Program-made: the position numbers and the translations under genes
Part shown: piece by piece, positions 12,577 through 26,175 of the stretch
Numbering within the stretch: position 1 is the stretch's first letter
Layout: each line of letters starts with the position of its first letter
The notes under the pieces: model-generated
The model's input: the letters and a program-made list of their open reading frames with translations, nothing else
Told to the model about the DNA's origin: nothing
The model's database searches: none
Assembly: GCA_018524725.1 (NCBI GenBank)
Contig: JAEUWP010000360.1
Location: forward strand, 248,001-312,000
Direction of reading: 5' to 3'
Origin: Podaxis mareebaensis
Lineage: Eukaryota; Basidiomycota; Agaricomycetes; Agaricales; Agaricaceae
DNA: 64,000 bases

Positions 12577-13634
12577 TCAAGGCACATCGCCATCCTGATC
12601 ATCCTCCAAATCATCTCCTCTTGGTCGTTTATGTGATCGGTCCGAGAAGTGGGAAATGGAACGGGCGACGATATCGTCCAGGATCTCCGGTGGCAAGTCA
12701 TATTCAGAGCTACGCACAACAATCGTGTAAGCAGCTAGAAGAGGAGGCGGTGATCGTCAAGTAAGGAAGGTGGGTCAGGAACGCATGTACGAACCGTCTT
12801 CAATTTTCTCAAGGGATTGAGCAGTGACAGCCTGCTTTTTGCGTAAATCTGGGACGAAGACCGTATATTGTTCGAAATCTAGTGAGCATATGCGGCGGAG
12901 ATTCAGGTTGTGAAGGGGAATGCGGCGCCTTAGACTATGATCGTTTAACTCACCCGCCTTACATGCTCTAACAAAGGCGCAGACTTGGGCTGCTTTGGCT
13001 CGACCTCCCTTATGTGACGAGAGACCGGATATGGCAAACCGCATAAGCTCGCCTGTCAAATCCGAAAGCCCAAGGAGGTAGTCTGAGACAGTTAGCGGGA
13101 AGAACTGGGGTGCTGATAAATATAGTGTTTTGCCAAGATCACTCGTGTAGGAAGTACACACAGGAACACCCTCAGGAGACGAGAGGGAACGTTGAACGGT
13201 TTCAAATGATATCAGGGTACCGTTTTGCAGGTAGTGCGCAAAGCTGAGTGCCTCTATGTACTCCTGAAGACCTGGGGAGACTTGGCGTTGAAATCTCCAG
13301 AAACGGTTGCCAGCGAGTTCATGTGTGAGACCAGCGTAGATATTCTGGACCTCGCGGAGCTTGGAAAAGCCACGTTTTGCAGCGCGGGTATAAGACGTGT
13401 CGTCATCTTCGAGTGCAATGCGATGGAGGAGGAAGATGACTTTCTTAGATAAGTTGGTGATGTCGCGACTGGCCTGAGGTTATTGAGCGGATATGTTACG
13501 AGAGCATATAGAGTGGGTTAGGGAACCTTGATGAGGCGCTCTCTCCTGTCGTTGTAGTCGTCAATATCGACTCTGAATGACTGAAAGTTTGCAAGGAGGA
13601 TGTTCCGGTCGTGCTGGGGACGAGAGGGCGGCAT
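12577..13634 (-). CDS. TSNAX: Translin-associated factor X (TRAX) homologue
   Basis: TRAX pairs with translin to form a ring-shaped ribonuclease (C3PO) that acts on small RNAs and tRNA precursors. Start ATG at 13634 gives MPPSRPQHDRNILLANFQSF. After an intron the conserved helix reads ASRDITNLSKKVIFLLHRI. Later exons give NGTLISFETVQRSLS, VSDYLLGLSDLTGELMRFAI (the most diagnostic TRAX/translin block), then FVRACKAGELN and ICSLDFEQYTVFVPDLRKKQAV. The C-terminus includes VVRSSEYDLPPEILDDIVAR and stops at 12577. The ELMR block with its acidic residue, typical of the TRAX nuclease site, is present. The first intron has a GTTCCC donor, unusual but needed for the frame. It is divergent from the HIT gene with only 91 bp between start codons. 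Confidence 0.85.
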
Positions 13635-13725
13635 GGTGAGTGAGATCCAAGAGACAGGGAAAGGTCACGTGTGAGTTATAGTTGTGTTGAGCAGAATGAC
13701 CGTTTCAGGTGTTTCCATCTCCACC
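13635..13725. promoter_or_regulatory. Short bidirectional promoter with a CACGTG box
   Basis: The 91 bp between the TRAX and HIT-protein start codons must contain both core promoters and both 5' leaders. A TCACGTG element (CACGTG at 13666-13671) sits near its middle. Confidence 0.5.
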
Positions 13726-14665
13726 ATGGCTTTCGCTCCCAAGCCTGGCTGCCCAATGTGCAGTATCGTCGCTTCTGCCTCCCACACAACTCCAAATTCT
13801 CCCCGCTCGCCGTCATTTCCCCCAGGTTCAACCCAGCCTGAGGTTCTATGGCGTGATGACAACTTTACTGCCTATAGGGAAAAGGCCAACCCCGTTTCGT
13901 CCAAGGGCCATCTCATCATTGCTTTCAAGTGTGTTTTCTGTCACCTTTGCCTTGCAGGTCTCCGCTCACGTTTAGCTTCAGCCTTCACGTACCATCAATA
14001 TACACTCTTGTACGTCAATAGCAGCTGCGCAGCAGCAGCAGCCACAAGGAAACTCATTCCTTGCCCAGTCCCCAACTGACCTCCCCCTACTTGTCAACGT
14101 TCGCAATCTCGCGATTCGCCTCCTCACTTCTTTTCTCCCAAATTCGACTCCAGCATCCCCTTCAACCGCCATACCCGCCCAACCAGCCAATCCCTCATTT
14201 CACATCGGTTTCATTACCCCGCCCTTCAAGGATAATAAAATCCCTGTAACAGATCACCTCCATGCACATGCATACATTGCACCCGCAGACCTTATGGGAT
14301 GGTGGAGAGGTATCGCATACGGGCCACTGGCCTGGTATCCTATTGACGACCTCATTGCTGAAATCAGGTTGGTGTCCATTCGTGTCATTACACATGACAA
14401 AATAATCCAGTATTTATCTTCTTTCAGAGAGTCCGTCTCAAACAACCGTGTCAAGTCCGGATATGAGAACCGCTCTCGGGCGCCCATCGACCTTGTTCCC
14501 GCTGCGGGCGCTCGGTCAGGGACCGCCGATGGCATCGAAACTACAGAGCCCGGATTAGCGCCTCAAATAGAATCGCTTGAAGAGGGTCAACCCTCCCCTC
14601 TTTCGTTGTCCCGGACTTCCTCGCTCCTTACTCCACAGAGCCAGATACCCCAGCTGCACGTGTAA
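13726..14665 (+). CDS. HIT-like domain protein
   Basis: Histidine-triad superfamily protein; members hydrolyse or transfer nucleotides. I chose the ATG at 13726 (CACCATGGC context) over an in-frame ATG at 13696. The N-terminus has CPMCSIV, a CxxC pair common in fungal HIT proteins. Next come DDNFTAYREKANPVSSKGHLIIAF, HVPSIYTL, a 59-nt intron, then LPLLVNVRN. The catalytic triad reads HLHAHAYI, fitting HxHxHxx, so the active site looks complete. Then GWWRGIAYGPLAWYPIDDLIAEIR leads into a Ser/Pro-rich tail. Intron borders restore the reading frame at each step. The cellular substrate is unknown. It is convergent with BLM10, with 300 bp between the stops. Confidence 0.8.
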
Positions 14666-14965
14666 TATCCTCCAGATGAACTTGGGGGTTCTTTGTAGAC
14701 TCCTTTGTCATTCTGTAACCATTGGCATGTTCTATAGTAATATCTCATTTCTTATTGGTGTCTGGTTGTCGACCTGTTTTTGTTCAAGGCGGACCTCCCA
14801 TATGTTGTCAACCGCGATGGTAGCGAATTTACTTTGGCATTCACAGTAATTCAAATCAAGAACGACAAATATCTTGTATTACCTCGTATTATTATCACAC
14901 GGCCCGGGTCCATTTGCTACGTTTTGCTTCGCTTCATTCCAAGACTCAGGCATCTGGATACAATA

Positions 14966-17900
14966 TCAAAAGTGAGAATCAGCATCGTGATGGGTGATTC
15001 GAAATAGAAGTGGGTAGATCGACGCACAATATGAGGAGCCGGACAGTAAAGTTGAGAGCCCCGCGAGTTGGTCTTCGTTAAAACGCTTGCAATCTTCATG
15101 CCAGGTGTCCTGATGGGTCCTCTTGAAATTGCTGGCGCATTTCCGTACTGTCGTCGATATCGGAATCTACAATGAGCCATGCTTGAATAGGTCAGGACAG
15201 CAAGGTCAGTGAGAGGAACTGACTGGATCATAAGTGTGCTCCCCCAATACGCCAGTCAACAACTCAGGCATCCACTTCTCTACAGTGTACGGATAGCTTT
15301 CCACTAATGCACATATTCCTAGAATCGCCGCGTGCCTCTGTCGAACTGCTTTGTTATAATTGGGATCAGTCCGGCTTGGAATATGGCTGTTCTTTAGCAA
15401 CCGCACGAATCGATCCTAGAGGGGATCATCATGAGAACAGAAACCTCAGAGGCCGAGTAGGAGATAGACTTACTTTGAGTGTCAATACGCTGCGCCGCGG
15501 CGATAGACGTAAAATTCCAGAGAGTGTTCTATAATTATGGTGTGAGCCATCGAACAGGATCCAGGAGGATAAGAGGAAGAGATGCAAGTGACCAAAGATG
15601 ATAGAGTAAGCGCGAGACACCAAAAATACATCTCAAGTGAACGCGTGGCGGCGCAAGGGAGTATTCCTTCAGGGTGGGTGCCACCATCCAGGAAGCTGGA
15701 GGCTTTAAAGCGCCAGGCCAGAAAGAACCATGGGAAGGTGAAGGCAAGTGAGGCAAATCCACGGAGCAGCAAGTGACGAGTAGTGGCAACGAGTCTGATA
15801 CTAAACCTGGACAAGAAGACTTACATGGCTGCCATCTCCCGCACTTCCACCACCTCGTCATCGAGGCACCTGCAGAGTACCTAAAGGATATAAAGTAAGC
15901 ACCGAGGTATCACAGAAATCAGATGAAACCTTGAGATGGAGCCGACGGTGCGTTCGTTGCATGCGGCTCCCCTGGAGCAAGAATCACAAACTAATAAGAC
16001 ATTCCACTTACTTCTAGCATCTCAACGATTTTGATCTCTGGTATTAACGGGAGTTGTCGGAAATAGAACACTACATATGGTTAGTATCCTGAACTCCGCC
16101 TTTGAAACCCAAAATCTAATATCCAATCGATATCGATATCGAAAGGGTAAGGAAACGAAGCCAAAGAAGAGACGACGTTTGCCGTCACTTTGCACTGGCC
16201 CGCAGAAGGAGAACAAAATTATGCGAAACCAGGAATTGCTACTAACCTTGAACCAGTGGCAAAGCTTTCAGCCGGACTTTCCATGACTGGTTATTGGTTG
16301 AGTGAGTGAACCAAGTCGATGCTCGAACTCCAGATACTCACAGGTGAATTCTGAATCGTGTGGAAGATCGCGTCCAGTATAGGGCTGACTAAGGGTACGG
16401 GAGGAGTTACGCCACACATTCGAACCAGGAGTCGGCTCGCCCTTGACGCAAGATCATCGTTATCATTGACTTTTGATCATTAGACCTCAAAAGCTGGAAT
16501 CAATGGGTGCGCACTCACGTTCAGTAAACCGGAATATTTCGGACTGCTTGATGATTAAGTCACCGTAGATGGGTGAAGAGAAGAATTACGCACGATTAGA
16601 GGCAGAATGTAATCGAAAGCCGAGATGGCGTGGAGATCGTGGAGAGACTGATATAGCCATTTGCACACCGTCGTGCCAACTCTAAATCATGAAAGAAGGA
16701 TCCAATCGGTTAAGGGTTTCCAACCGGAGTATCACCTGACGTACCGGTCATATGTGGACTGGAACGCTCGAACACCGGGTGTACGTTCTTTGCGCCAAGC
16801 CTTGAAGCGATCAACTAATTGAAGCACTCTTGCCCTGTGGTAGGTGCCTCTCATTCCCATTATGTCGTAATCTGTTGGAACAACTTGACACTCTCTGACA
16901 AAAGCCTCCGTGTCAGGATATGATGGTTTGGGTTGCCACTAGGTGACAGCCTCAATAACGTCACTTTGTACGGACGTGTGGAAACACCTCACCTTAATGT
17001 TCTCAGAGAAGGCCAATATGTCCCCAATATAAGCGCGCACCTGTAACCGTTGTTAGTGATGACGTGAACCAGAAGAAAGAAATACAAACATCGTCGTGTT
17101 CACTTGAAATCTCAGCCCAAGACCGCTCTACCGTCTCGTCGGTCCATGCCATGAATTTCCTCCCTAGTTCTTCATAGAAGGCTCTGTAAACGGTAGCGAT
17201 CTTCACAGCATCAAAGGCCATTTCCGCATTGTAGTCGAGAGACCTAAATGCCGTGACAATATAATCAACCAGAGGTTGAATCCTTCGCGGATCCCGATGA
17301 TAGAACATGTACTACGGCGTGATGCTCAATCTTGACAAGTGGAACGTTAGGAACGCATGAATATGTACCTCGATAAAGGATGACCAAATGGGCAAAGTAT
17401 CTGTCTTGATGTTCTGCGAGAAGATCTTCCTCATATGGGGTGTGAACCAAGACCATAATGCATTTTGCTTCTTTGTCGGCCAATGTTTCGAACCTGGAAT
17501 CCCTGGCATGAGAAAAACAATACTTATGAACATAGAATGTCATGCCTCCCAAGACGCCTGCTAGGAGTTCTGCCGCGGCGCGCTGTTTGTTCTGATCCTT
17601 GTCAGGGATAAATTTCTCCACGACGGGTTTGAAAGCGGCGAACGGTTTGTCTTCAAGAAGCTGGACTGTGAACTGTGAGCCATACTGATCCCGCAACTAG
17701 TCAAGCGGTGACATACAAATTGATTTAACGCACGAGACGTTGTCCTGGATCATGGCGGTTTCGTGATTTTCCTCCGAGTAGTAAGCGGATATTTTTTCCC
17801 AGTACTTCTGATCGGTGGTGATTTTGAGTACCTCTGAGACGGCTTCAGCACTCAAAAGATCCCAGGGCTGGAATGTAGATCTAGTCGGGTCAGGAGGCAA

Positions 17901-20900
17901 GTATAAATTCACGGTCTTGTCCCATGTCAACCATCCAGGAGGATCCTTGTCATAGAATATACTAAATAAAAAATAAATTTAAGTTAGCAACCCTGGTTTC
18001 TTTCTGTCTTGGCTTGAGGTTCACGTACGGTTCATCACTCGCAATTGAAACATCGACTGGGATCTTGTAAGCGTTAAGGAAGTCGGGTGTTGTTTGGCGA
18101 GAGGGTTTCACTGGAACTGAACGTCTCAGTGGATTGAGATTCCTCATGAGAGCAAGGTCCGCGGGGTCCCTGCAATGTGTTCGTAACTTGATGAATCTGA
18201 TACTCTTCATGACGGCCCTTTGGGCATACTGTAAAGCGGAGTGAATTAACTAAGCAATTCGCGGTAGATCTTAACTCACATATCGCTAGGAAGGAAAGTG
18301 TTGCTTAGTGGCCGCTAGTTTCTAGAAGATGATCACTTACAATCGTCGGATGATTGTCATGGACCTTCTCGAGGAAATAGCGCATTTGGGCGGCTTGTAA
18401 GGGGATATCACGTCGAACAAGTGTTCGCAAACATCGAACAGCATAAATAGAGTACCGCCAATGTAATTTCCCTGAGCTCGACAGGCCTAGGACGTACGTC
18501 GTCTAAAAAGGAGCGGTGAGGCTGCCGTCTATGAGAAAAAGATAAGGCGAACTTACAATCTCCTGAGCAACTTCATCTGTCTTCCTGACTCTCGTGATCC
18601 TTTGCTCTTGGCACCTACGTGTAACTTGTCGATCTTCTTCTGTTTCAACGAAAAGCGTCTTCAGTTGAGCGAGGGCTTCATCCACTCTTGGCTTAGCGAC
18701 ATTGTAAATAAGATGGCATGGTTCAGAAAAGCTGTTAAGGCCTTCAAGGCATCTTAGTTGGATGCGGTGTTCCGGTGGCGTGGGCTTACAGTTCTCAAAC
18801 ACGACAGAAGAACAGTTCTGTAAGGAAGGTTTCTCGTTATGTTGACAACCAAAAAGATGTTTCACGGTTGTCAAAGCAAGGCTTGGTTCTACAAACATTT
18901 GAGTGCTCGCTTCCAATGGGTCAGAATGGGGCACGAACCAGATAAAGCATATTTTCCAAAGGCTGGGTAGTTGATTGTCCACAATGCACCCTTCATTCGA
19001 TCATCATCTCCCCCAGGCTCAAGGGCTTTGAACAGAACTGGCAATGAACGACGCCGAACACCGTCGTAGACCTGAGGTTTCTTAGCCAATTGCCTCGATC
19101 ACGTTAATGCGACATACACTTGAGATTGCTTCCAGCACAGACTGGCCAGACCTAGTGAAAGCTTTTATGCACGGTTCGCATTGATGATGAGGTGACTCAC
19201 TGTCGGACAATGGGATAATGCCAAATTGACCATTCGACCAGATCATCAATCAAACTGTCTTCCAGTGGTCCTCGATGGCGCTCGATCGAGTTCCACCTCA
19301 AGCGAGTGGATGCGTAATACCTTTTGCACAGGGATAAGAGAAAACAGCGTTGGTTGGCGCTTCAGCTTACCTTGCCCTTCGAACATAGACCGCTCGAGGC
19401 CACGTTTTTTGTCCGATGTAGAGTCGCGCGATGTTCTTCTCTGAAGTGTAACTATCCCCATTCACCTGAGAGCTAAAGAGTCCCATAAGACCACCATCCG
19501 GGACCAGCATCAACCTGACTTACCTATCTTTGCTGTCCGCGTATTCGAGGAAGTACGTTCGCATCGATCTCACCTTATTTATTGTTGGTTATCAGTACCT
19601 CGGGGCCCTCGGACAACACTCACCAAGATCTGGACAGCATCAACCGTGTTCTCTTCACCTTGCTGCCGCAGCGAGACGGACGCTTCATGCAAGAACTGCC
19701 CAAATCTCTTCCTCAGACTCGTGATGAAGACATAGTCACGATCTGAAGGATCAGTAAGGCAAAAACCAGAATTGATAGGTTGAAGGTTGGCAATCATTTC
19801 CGGAATTTCGTCCCTGAATAACGTATATGCTTTTCCTTACTCAAAAAGTGCGGGTAGGCACTCACAGGATATCACTTGTGTTGACAAGATTTGCAAAGTA
19901 TTCTTCCGGGATATGCTCTTTGTATAGGGTCGGGATTCCAGCAAATGCATTGCGTACGAAGGTCAAATATCTAGCCAGGCATCAGACCAGAGCAGTCTTG
20001 TGAGAGGACGACCAACATACCTGCAGAAGTCGTTCCGCCATTTCGCGTCTCTTGGTACGTCTACATATATATGTCAGTATAAAGGCTATATGTAGCGCGG
20101 TGACAACGTACCAGGTTTCATCAGTGCCTCTAGGGTATCCAAAGTCGGTTCCACAAGATCTCGGAAGATCTCGAGTGCGAACTGGATTTCGTCATTCGAC
20201 GGTACATGCCAGGAGATCTGAGAAGTAAAACTTTAGCTTTCCTCCCTCTTGCTCGCCGAAATATATGCTCACCTCCACCTCGTCTGGGGCATAGGATTTA
20301 CCCCAGTAACGATGATGGTTCTTTCGGAACTCTAAATACAAGTACCATGATAAATACACGGCGCCAGCCTAAAGAAGATGATGGCACTGGCCTTCGCTAT
20401 TCCATTCCGCGGGGTTCACGAACTTGTTCTCCAAGGGATATGTATGAGTCAGCGTCAGTAGCAGGCTCGATAGCAGTTTTCCTGTCCAAGAATAGCCTCG
20501 CTTGGATAAAGTCCTGTCCCTGAGAAAACGAAGCAAAGGGATGAACTCTTCTTTGTACTTCAGAATCTGAAACAGAGCGTCACGTTTAGCCCGGGAGAGC
20601 CGAGGATAAGTCACTGACCGCACGTCCATCGCTAGGATAATGCGTGATATTACTACGTGTTATTGTGAAGGGCGAGAAAAGGCTTACTTGTAGACAGCAC
20701 CTCGCAAAATTGCAAGATTCCAATGTAAGGTAGCATCGGAGGGCAACGGACGAGATGCAGAAGTCGTTCTCAGAGAGCTAGCTCCATTCTCAAGCTCGAC
20801 CCTGATATTGTTCGCACAGAAGGGGAAGAACTTGGCCAGAGTCTTGACGGGGTTTGCATTGGCAACGCATTCCACCAGTTGATGAATTGCCCGGACAGCA

Positions 20901-23845
20901 TTAGTTCGGACATTGTTGCTGGCGTAATCATAGACCATGTTTAACACCATGTCGAACAGCGGCTCTGACAAATGCACGCATATCTGACTACAGGCGCCTG
21001 CGACGGCATCGACAACCTGGACTGTGACAGGTTTAGATAATGCTGAATATTGTGACCGGCATGCATACCTTCTGTTGCACCCCCACTTGACCCATTCGGC
21101 CCTTCTTCGGGCAAGTTTTCCAGCAGTTGGATCACACGTCGGATAAAACTTGCCACCCAGTCTGGGAAACTTCCCGTAGAATCCTGCGAGGTAAGGTGAT
21201 AAATATGAAGAAGTAAGCACTATTAGTGGGAATGGACTACCTTCAGCAGGGCGTCCTCCTCCTCGGGACTCAGCTTTGGAGTTATCTCCGCAAACCCGTC
21301 AGCGTCATCAAAGGATAAGGATGGTAACGTGAGGTTGGTCTCCGGCGGCAGAGTTGGCTCCGTATCACTTCGAGGCGCGATGTCGTCAAAACCAGTGAGA
21401 TCTCCGATGGTGATATACTGTGAAATTTCCACAAGAAATGAGGTAGTGCACAACTAGATTCGCATGTGAGATATGGAAACAATAGCAAGTCAGGAGATCA
21501 AGTACCGTTTTCGATGGGTCATTCTGAGTAGCCGCATGAGTAATGTACCAAGACGATCATGGCGGACGTACGAGGTCGATTCCAGGGATGAGAAGTTCGA
21601 GGATAGGTACCAGATGTTTGGCGCCAGCGTAATGGACCTGACGAGACACGATGGCAGGAGCCACTGCACCCAAGGCTTTGATAACAGCAAGGGTTCGATG
21701 CGTCTGGAATGTGGTTGGGTAAGAGTGAATTCAATAACGTGGAATACCAGACGAACCTCCGTCAATGCTTCGAGCGAAGGAACAGCACGCTCCAGAATGG
21801 GTTCGAGAATCAAATCCGGTTCCATTATGCACATAGACTTCAAACATCCTTGAATATTGTTCACAACTGACGAGTCCTGTGAAAACATCGCCAAAAGCGC
21901 TACCGTTCTCATGGATTTCACAAGCTCGCGTTTCATTTGGTTTGTCAATCTCCGATTCTACGCCAAACACTTTAGGAATGCTTCAAACAGGAGTGGCTTC
22001 CAACCTACTGGAGGGGTCTTGCAGTCAGGTTTTTGCTCCTCGAACCAACCTACGGCATCGTGAGCCAACTCTATAAAAGGCTTGAACTACACTGTAGACG
22101 TACGCTTGTTAAACTCGGATGCAACGCACTTGATGAACGCGCTGAGCTGTTACAAGCAGTTTTACTAGCCTGTAGCGGAAGAAATTAGGATCGAGCTCAC
22201 ATCTTGGGTCCATGTACCAGAATTCGAGGGATGGAAGAAGCTTTCGGTCGAAGCGACTAATCGGGCAAAGGAGTCCAGCGCCTTCGAACCAGCTAGGTAT
22301 GTTTTCTGTGGCACATAGGTTCTTTTCTGTAATGGGGATGAAAGATAATCCCCAAGCGATGTGCCACCGCTCTGGGGCTGGGGTGTACTCATCCCTGAGG
22401 GAAGCGGAGAGAACATGGGTGTAGGTGCATTTGAAGTGGGGACTGGGATTCCATCAGGTGCCATCGAATAGACAATGATCCTCGCCAAAGACACTACAGA
22501 GAATCATTCGAGAACCCACGTACAAGAGAGAATAGGAACGTACGAATACGCCATTGCGGCTTGGGCAGCCGTCCAATCTCAAAGCTGGCACTATTATCCG
22601 CGGATGGACCAGTGGTAAGCGACCCTCCATCAGCAAGAGATATTTCTGACCAGCTCGTTAGCGGCGACAGATGAAACGGCCATCATAAGAACATACCCAT
22701 TGATGCGAGACACTTGCACATCAACAAATTCCACTCATGCTCAGAGAAGATGCCGACATCTTTATACAGACCAGGCCAATAGGAATCGTCCTTCTGGCTA
22801 CTGCTCTTTGTCCAGTTGGGCCTCGTTTCGCCCTCTGAGATAACATCGTCTGAGATCTGTGCGATCTTTCGTGGATCGCTGGCTTCAGGGACAACATGCA
22901 TCTCTGCTAATTTCGAGAGAAAGTGTAACATCCGCTCATCATACTTGTATGAGTTTATGGACTCCCACACACGGAGTAACATTGGAAGGTATGTTTGTGG
23001 ATGGGAAAGGGGCAGGAAGGTCATGAGGTAGTAATGAGAAGACAGGACGCTCTGTTAGAATGGAAGTCAGCGGAACAGGATATAGAAATGATCTGCACAT
23101 ACGTCCAACTTAGTTCCATCAATCAGGGGCACGAAGGTAGAGAGCATGTCGTTGATAGCAGCAGGGTGAAAAAACCTGCGAGCATTGTCGGCTATATAGC
23201 CCATACACCAGGATAGTTGACTACAAATGCCATTCAGCGTCCTCTCAGCAGAGGTAACCACGCCAGGACTGCTCACGTATATTCGAATTGCCTTCGTGTC
23301 AAGAAGAGATCTTGACTGAGGATGTCATAGATCGGCTTCCATGGCAATCTCATGTCTTCCACCGTCAGAATCTTCTTCGATCGCGTCAGGAGTCGAAAGC
23401 CATCGGCCCCACTAGCTACAACTTGCATGGGCATCCCAGGGGTGATGCTGAGCTCAAAATATAGCCTCGCAAGCTTGATTCGTTTGTCCTTGGGAATTGG
23501 ATACTTGAGCGACATCCAACTGGAAATAAGGCATCAGTCCAATTCGCCGCAGAGGAAAGACGACGTCACAAACAGGGTTAACATGGTATCCCACTGCTGG
23601 AATCCGACGTCATAGTCCTGCGCCTCCACAGACTGGTATATCCGCAATATGATGAAATCCAGCATTCGCTGCATCTGCGAATCGGGCTCGATGGAATATG
23701 GCAACAGACGCGCAAGATTTTTGAGCTTCTCCATTTCCCTGCTTCCTTTGGGGTCGGCTACATCTTCTGGAATGATTGCATTGCGATGTTGTAACGATGG
23801 CAGCGCGCCATTTATATGCAGCTTGCCAATATCTGGTAGAGCCAT
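14966..23845 (-). CDS. BLM10: Proteasome activator BLM10/PA200
   Basis: Very large HEAT-repeat protein, roughly 1,850-1,950 residues, that caps the 20S proteasome and assists assembly and ATP-independent degradation, mainly in the nucleus. Start is taken at ATG 23845 (MALPDIGKLHI); the frame is open further upstream without an ATG, so the 5' end is tentative. Diagnostic blocks in order: YDVGFQQWDTMLTL, DMRLPWKPIYDILS, LFLTRRQFEYT, QLSWCMGYIADNARRFFHPAA, YWPGLYKDVGIFSEHEWNLLM, then a middle region with KTVNLYLPPDPTR and PEEYFANLV-type segments. The C-terminal BLM10 domain holds RHAAILGICALVESYPY, TVRKCASNFKRTHQDTW and EDQLAGLSTLLSGSSYCA. The coding sequence is broken by numerous introns of about 50-60 bp. 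A short extra tail (about 19 residues) follows the usual SSYxA end. Individual exon edges were not all verified. Confidence 0.9.
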
Positions 23846-24320
23846 GGCTCTAAGAAAAGACTGTACGCGAGGGTGAGAAGAGACAGGGAGCAACGTAAGC
23901 CAAAGCGCACACCACGTAGCCCACGGGTCAAAAGCTGTAAAGGTGTATGAGAGTTCGACCGTGATGCAATGCAAAAGGGTTAGTTAAGTAAGGGCAAATA
24001 CAAGCTGGGAGTAGTAAACGGATGGGATGATGTGGTTGATGTCAAAGGGGCTTGGAGTGGCTACGCGAATGTTAGTCAAAAGTCAGGCCTAGTCAGGGGT
24101 GGAGCAAGACCAAGAGACGAGCAGAACCCGATTAAGACAAGTGATACAGTCAACTCTGTCATAATCCATAGCACTTGGTCCCGTGTTCGGCCAATGGACC
24201 ATGACAGAGTATGGATCATAAGAGAGGACTAAAGCACGAAAAAGCCGACTTCGTCCCAGGGATGGAGCTATGGGTTATGGCATGGGTTCCGACAGAGTTG
24301 ACTGTATATACACACAATTG
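23846..24320. promoter_or_regulatory. Intergenic/upstream region of BLM10
   Basis: About 475 bp between the BLM10 start and the stop of the next minus-strand gene. The first 130 bases are an open continuation of the BLM10 frame lacking an ATG and may be 5' leader or an undetected exon. No other feature seen. Confidence 0.4.
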
Positions 24321-25393
24321 CTAAGTATTATTGAGCCCTACTGTCGTCATTGCTACGTCCTGCAACTCCTTTATCGCTCGCTCCCGAACCGTATCCCATA
24401 CCGTGCTCCGTTGCGCTCGCACATCACCCAACCCCTCCCGAATTTCTTGTAGCCGTTCTACATACTCTCGCCCATTGTCTTGCAACTCCCTCAACAATAA
24501 TATCGACTTTTGTAGACTTTCCAACTGCGTCTCCGGCTGACTGAAATGCGATGCAGGGTCCCCGTCGTTATTTATAAAAATCTTGTACGTCGTCGGCGTC
24601 AGGTCTGGGGCTCGGATAATCCTCTGGCTTCTATCATCTCGGTCTTCCCCATTCTCATCCTCGTCTTCCATCTTCGGTATTACTGGTGCCTCTGTTTCCA
24701 TCTCTTTTTGGTCAGGGTCCTCGCTCATGACCTGCCAGAGTCGCCCTAGTGCGTGTCGAAGCGTAGCCTCGCCCTCGATAAGTCCGTTGGTTGCATGTTC
24801 GAGTTCGTCGAGTAGTTTCGAACGGAAAGTATATGTCACAGACTTGTCGAGTACGAAAGAGGAATAGCTGAGGTGTACAGAAGCAGGAGGTGGATACGGT
24901 GATGTGAGGGGTGGAGAAGGGGAACGTGAGAGATGGGGGAGAGTAGGTGGAGAGGGGGACCGTCGTTCTTGTGGTAGCAGCATCTTCAGCCGCTTACGGG
25001 CACGTTCCTCGGCCTGTCTCCGTCAGGTTCAAGTCCTATGTACGAGATGACTAGACTTGCCTCCCAATCTTCCATTCCGGGTCCCCAAGGTGTGATTTTG
25101 CCCCTCCTCACCCACCGTGCCCCCTTGGCGGTCTTGCATCCCCAGTTGCCAGTCTTGGATACAACATTCAAATCGTCTTCGTCCGAGTCATGGCCGTGAG
25201 AGGGGTAAAACCACATGTTGTGGTCACTTAGCGGAACTGAGGGCATGTCATCCATACTGCAAAATAGGTTTTTGTATCGAGGCGAGGGGAACAGCAAGAG
25301 CACTTACGAGTTGTATGACCCGTGACCTGTTCCAATTTGGTGTTGCCATAATTTTCCCACACCACTTTTGTGATCAAGGGAGCCGTAAAACAT
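24321..25393 (-). CDS. Putative Rxt2-like nuclear protein
   Basis: Three exons. Exon 1 starts at ATG 25393 (MFYGSLDHKSGVGKLWQHQI), exon 2 starts with MDDMPSVPLSDHN, and exon 3 runs to the stop at 24321. Exon 2 holds an acidic patch (HDSDEDDLN) and the block KGARWVRRGKITPWGPGMED. The join to exon 3 (WEAEERARKRLKMLLP) uses a GC donor (GAG|GCAAGT) and CAG acceptor; the canonical reading without this intron stops. Exon 3 has a Ser/Pro-rich segment (RRSPSPPTLPHLSRSPSPP), then YTFRSKLLDELEHATNGLIE and a C-terminal coiled coil (LREL, EYVERLQEIREGLGDV). The RWVRRG...WGP / EERARKR pattern reminds me of the N-terminus of Rxt2, a subunit of the Rpd3L deacetylase complex. That naming is from memory of the family and is tentative; a conserved nuclear protein is the safer statement. 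Confidence 0.65.
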
Positions 25394-26175
25394 AGAATAA
25401 ATCATAGATTCAGAACGGTTGCATTCTCACAAGTATATGAAAAAAGTGACTATAAGCAATCAATGAAAAAAAATCTCCTGGACAACTGGATTAGGAACTT
25501 TGGGGTTTGAATGAGTAGCCTATGTTTGAAGTAAGAAACAGAAACAGAACACTAAATGACAGATAAAGTAGGAGGATCACATTGCCTGATAGGCATGCAT
25601 AAAGCATTTCCCAGGAGTAGACAAATCTTGTGATTCTTATTGCAGACAAACGGAATTAATCCCACAGACAAGCTGGTCTGTTGGCTGCCTATTGTCACTT
25701 CACCCTGCAAAAAAAAGGTAATTAAGGAAACTCAGACTTTAAGTTCAGTGATTCTAAGAAGACATTAGCAGAGATGGTAGGTTGCCATGAGACTGTTGCC
25801 ACTGCTGCAGGTGTATATGTGTGCATGTGGGCTGCCAAGACTGCAATAAGAAATGTCAATACACAGGTATACTTTCTAACTACTTATTTGAGCATCAGAA
25901 CTAAGACTTGATATTCTTGAATAGTAATCTAAACCTTTTTCCATTGTATTGATCATGAATTCAAATGCCCTGGATTACCAATTACCCAATTTTGCATCCT
26001 TTTGGCTTGGCCAAATCATTCCAAGCAATCACCTCTAACCACTCAGATCAATGAAGAGACAATAGTGGTGCATTAGGGAAAACCACTTTTCTTTATTCAA
26101 CTCAATTAGAGACATTAAGGATAAATAAGGTATTATAAGGGTGCAATAATGTCAGTTATCAAAATAAGTAGGATT

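Noticed and set aside
23846..23974. Upstream in-frame extension of BLM10 as coding
   Set aside because: Open frame without an ATG; kept as leader or possible missed exon because the ATG at 23845 has a good context.
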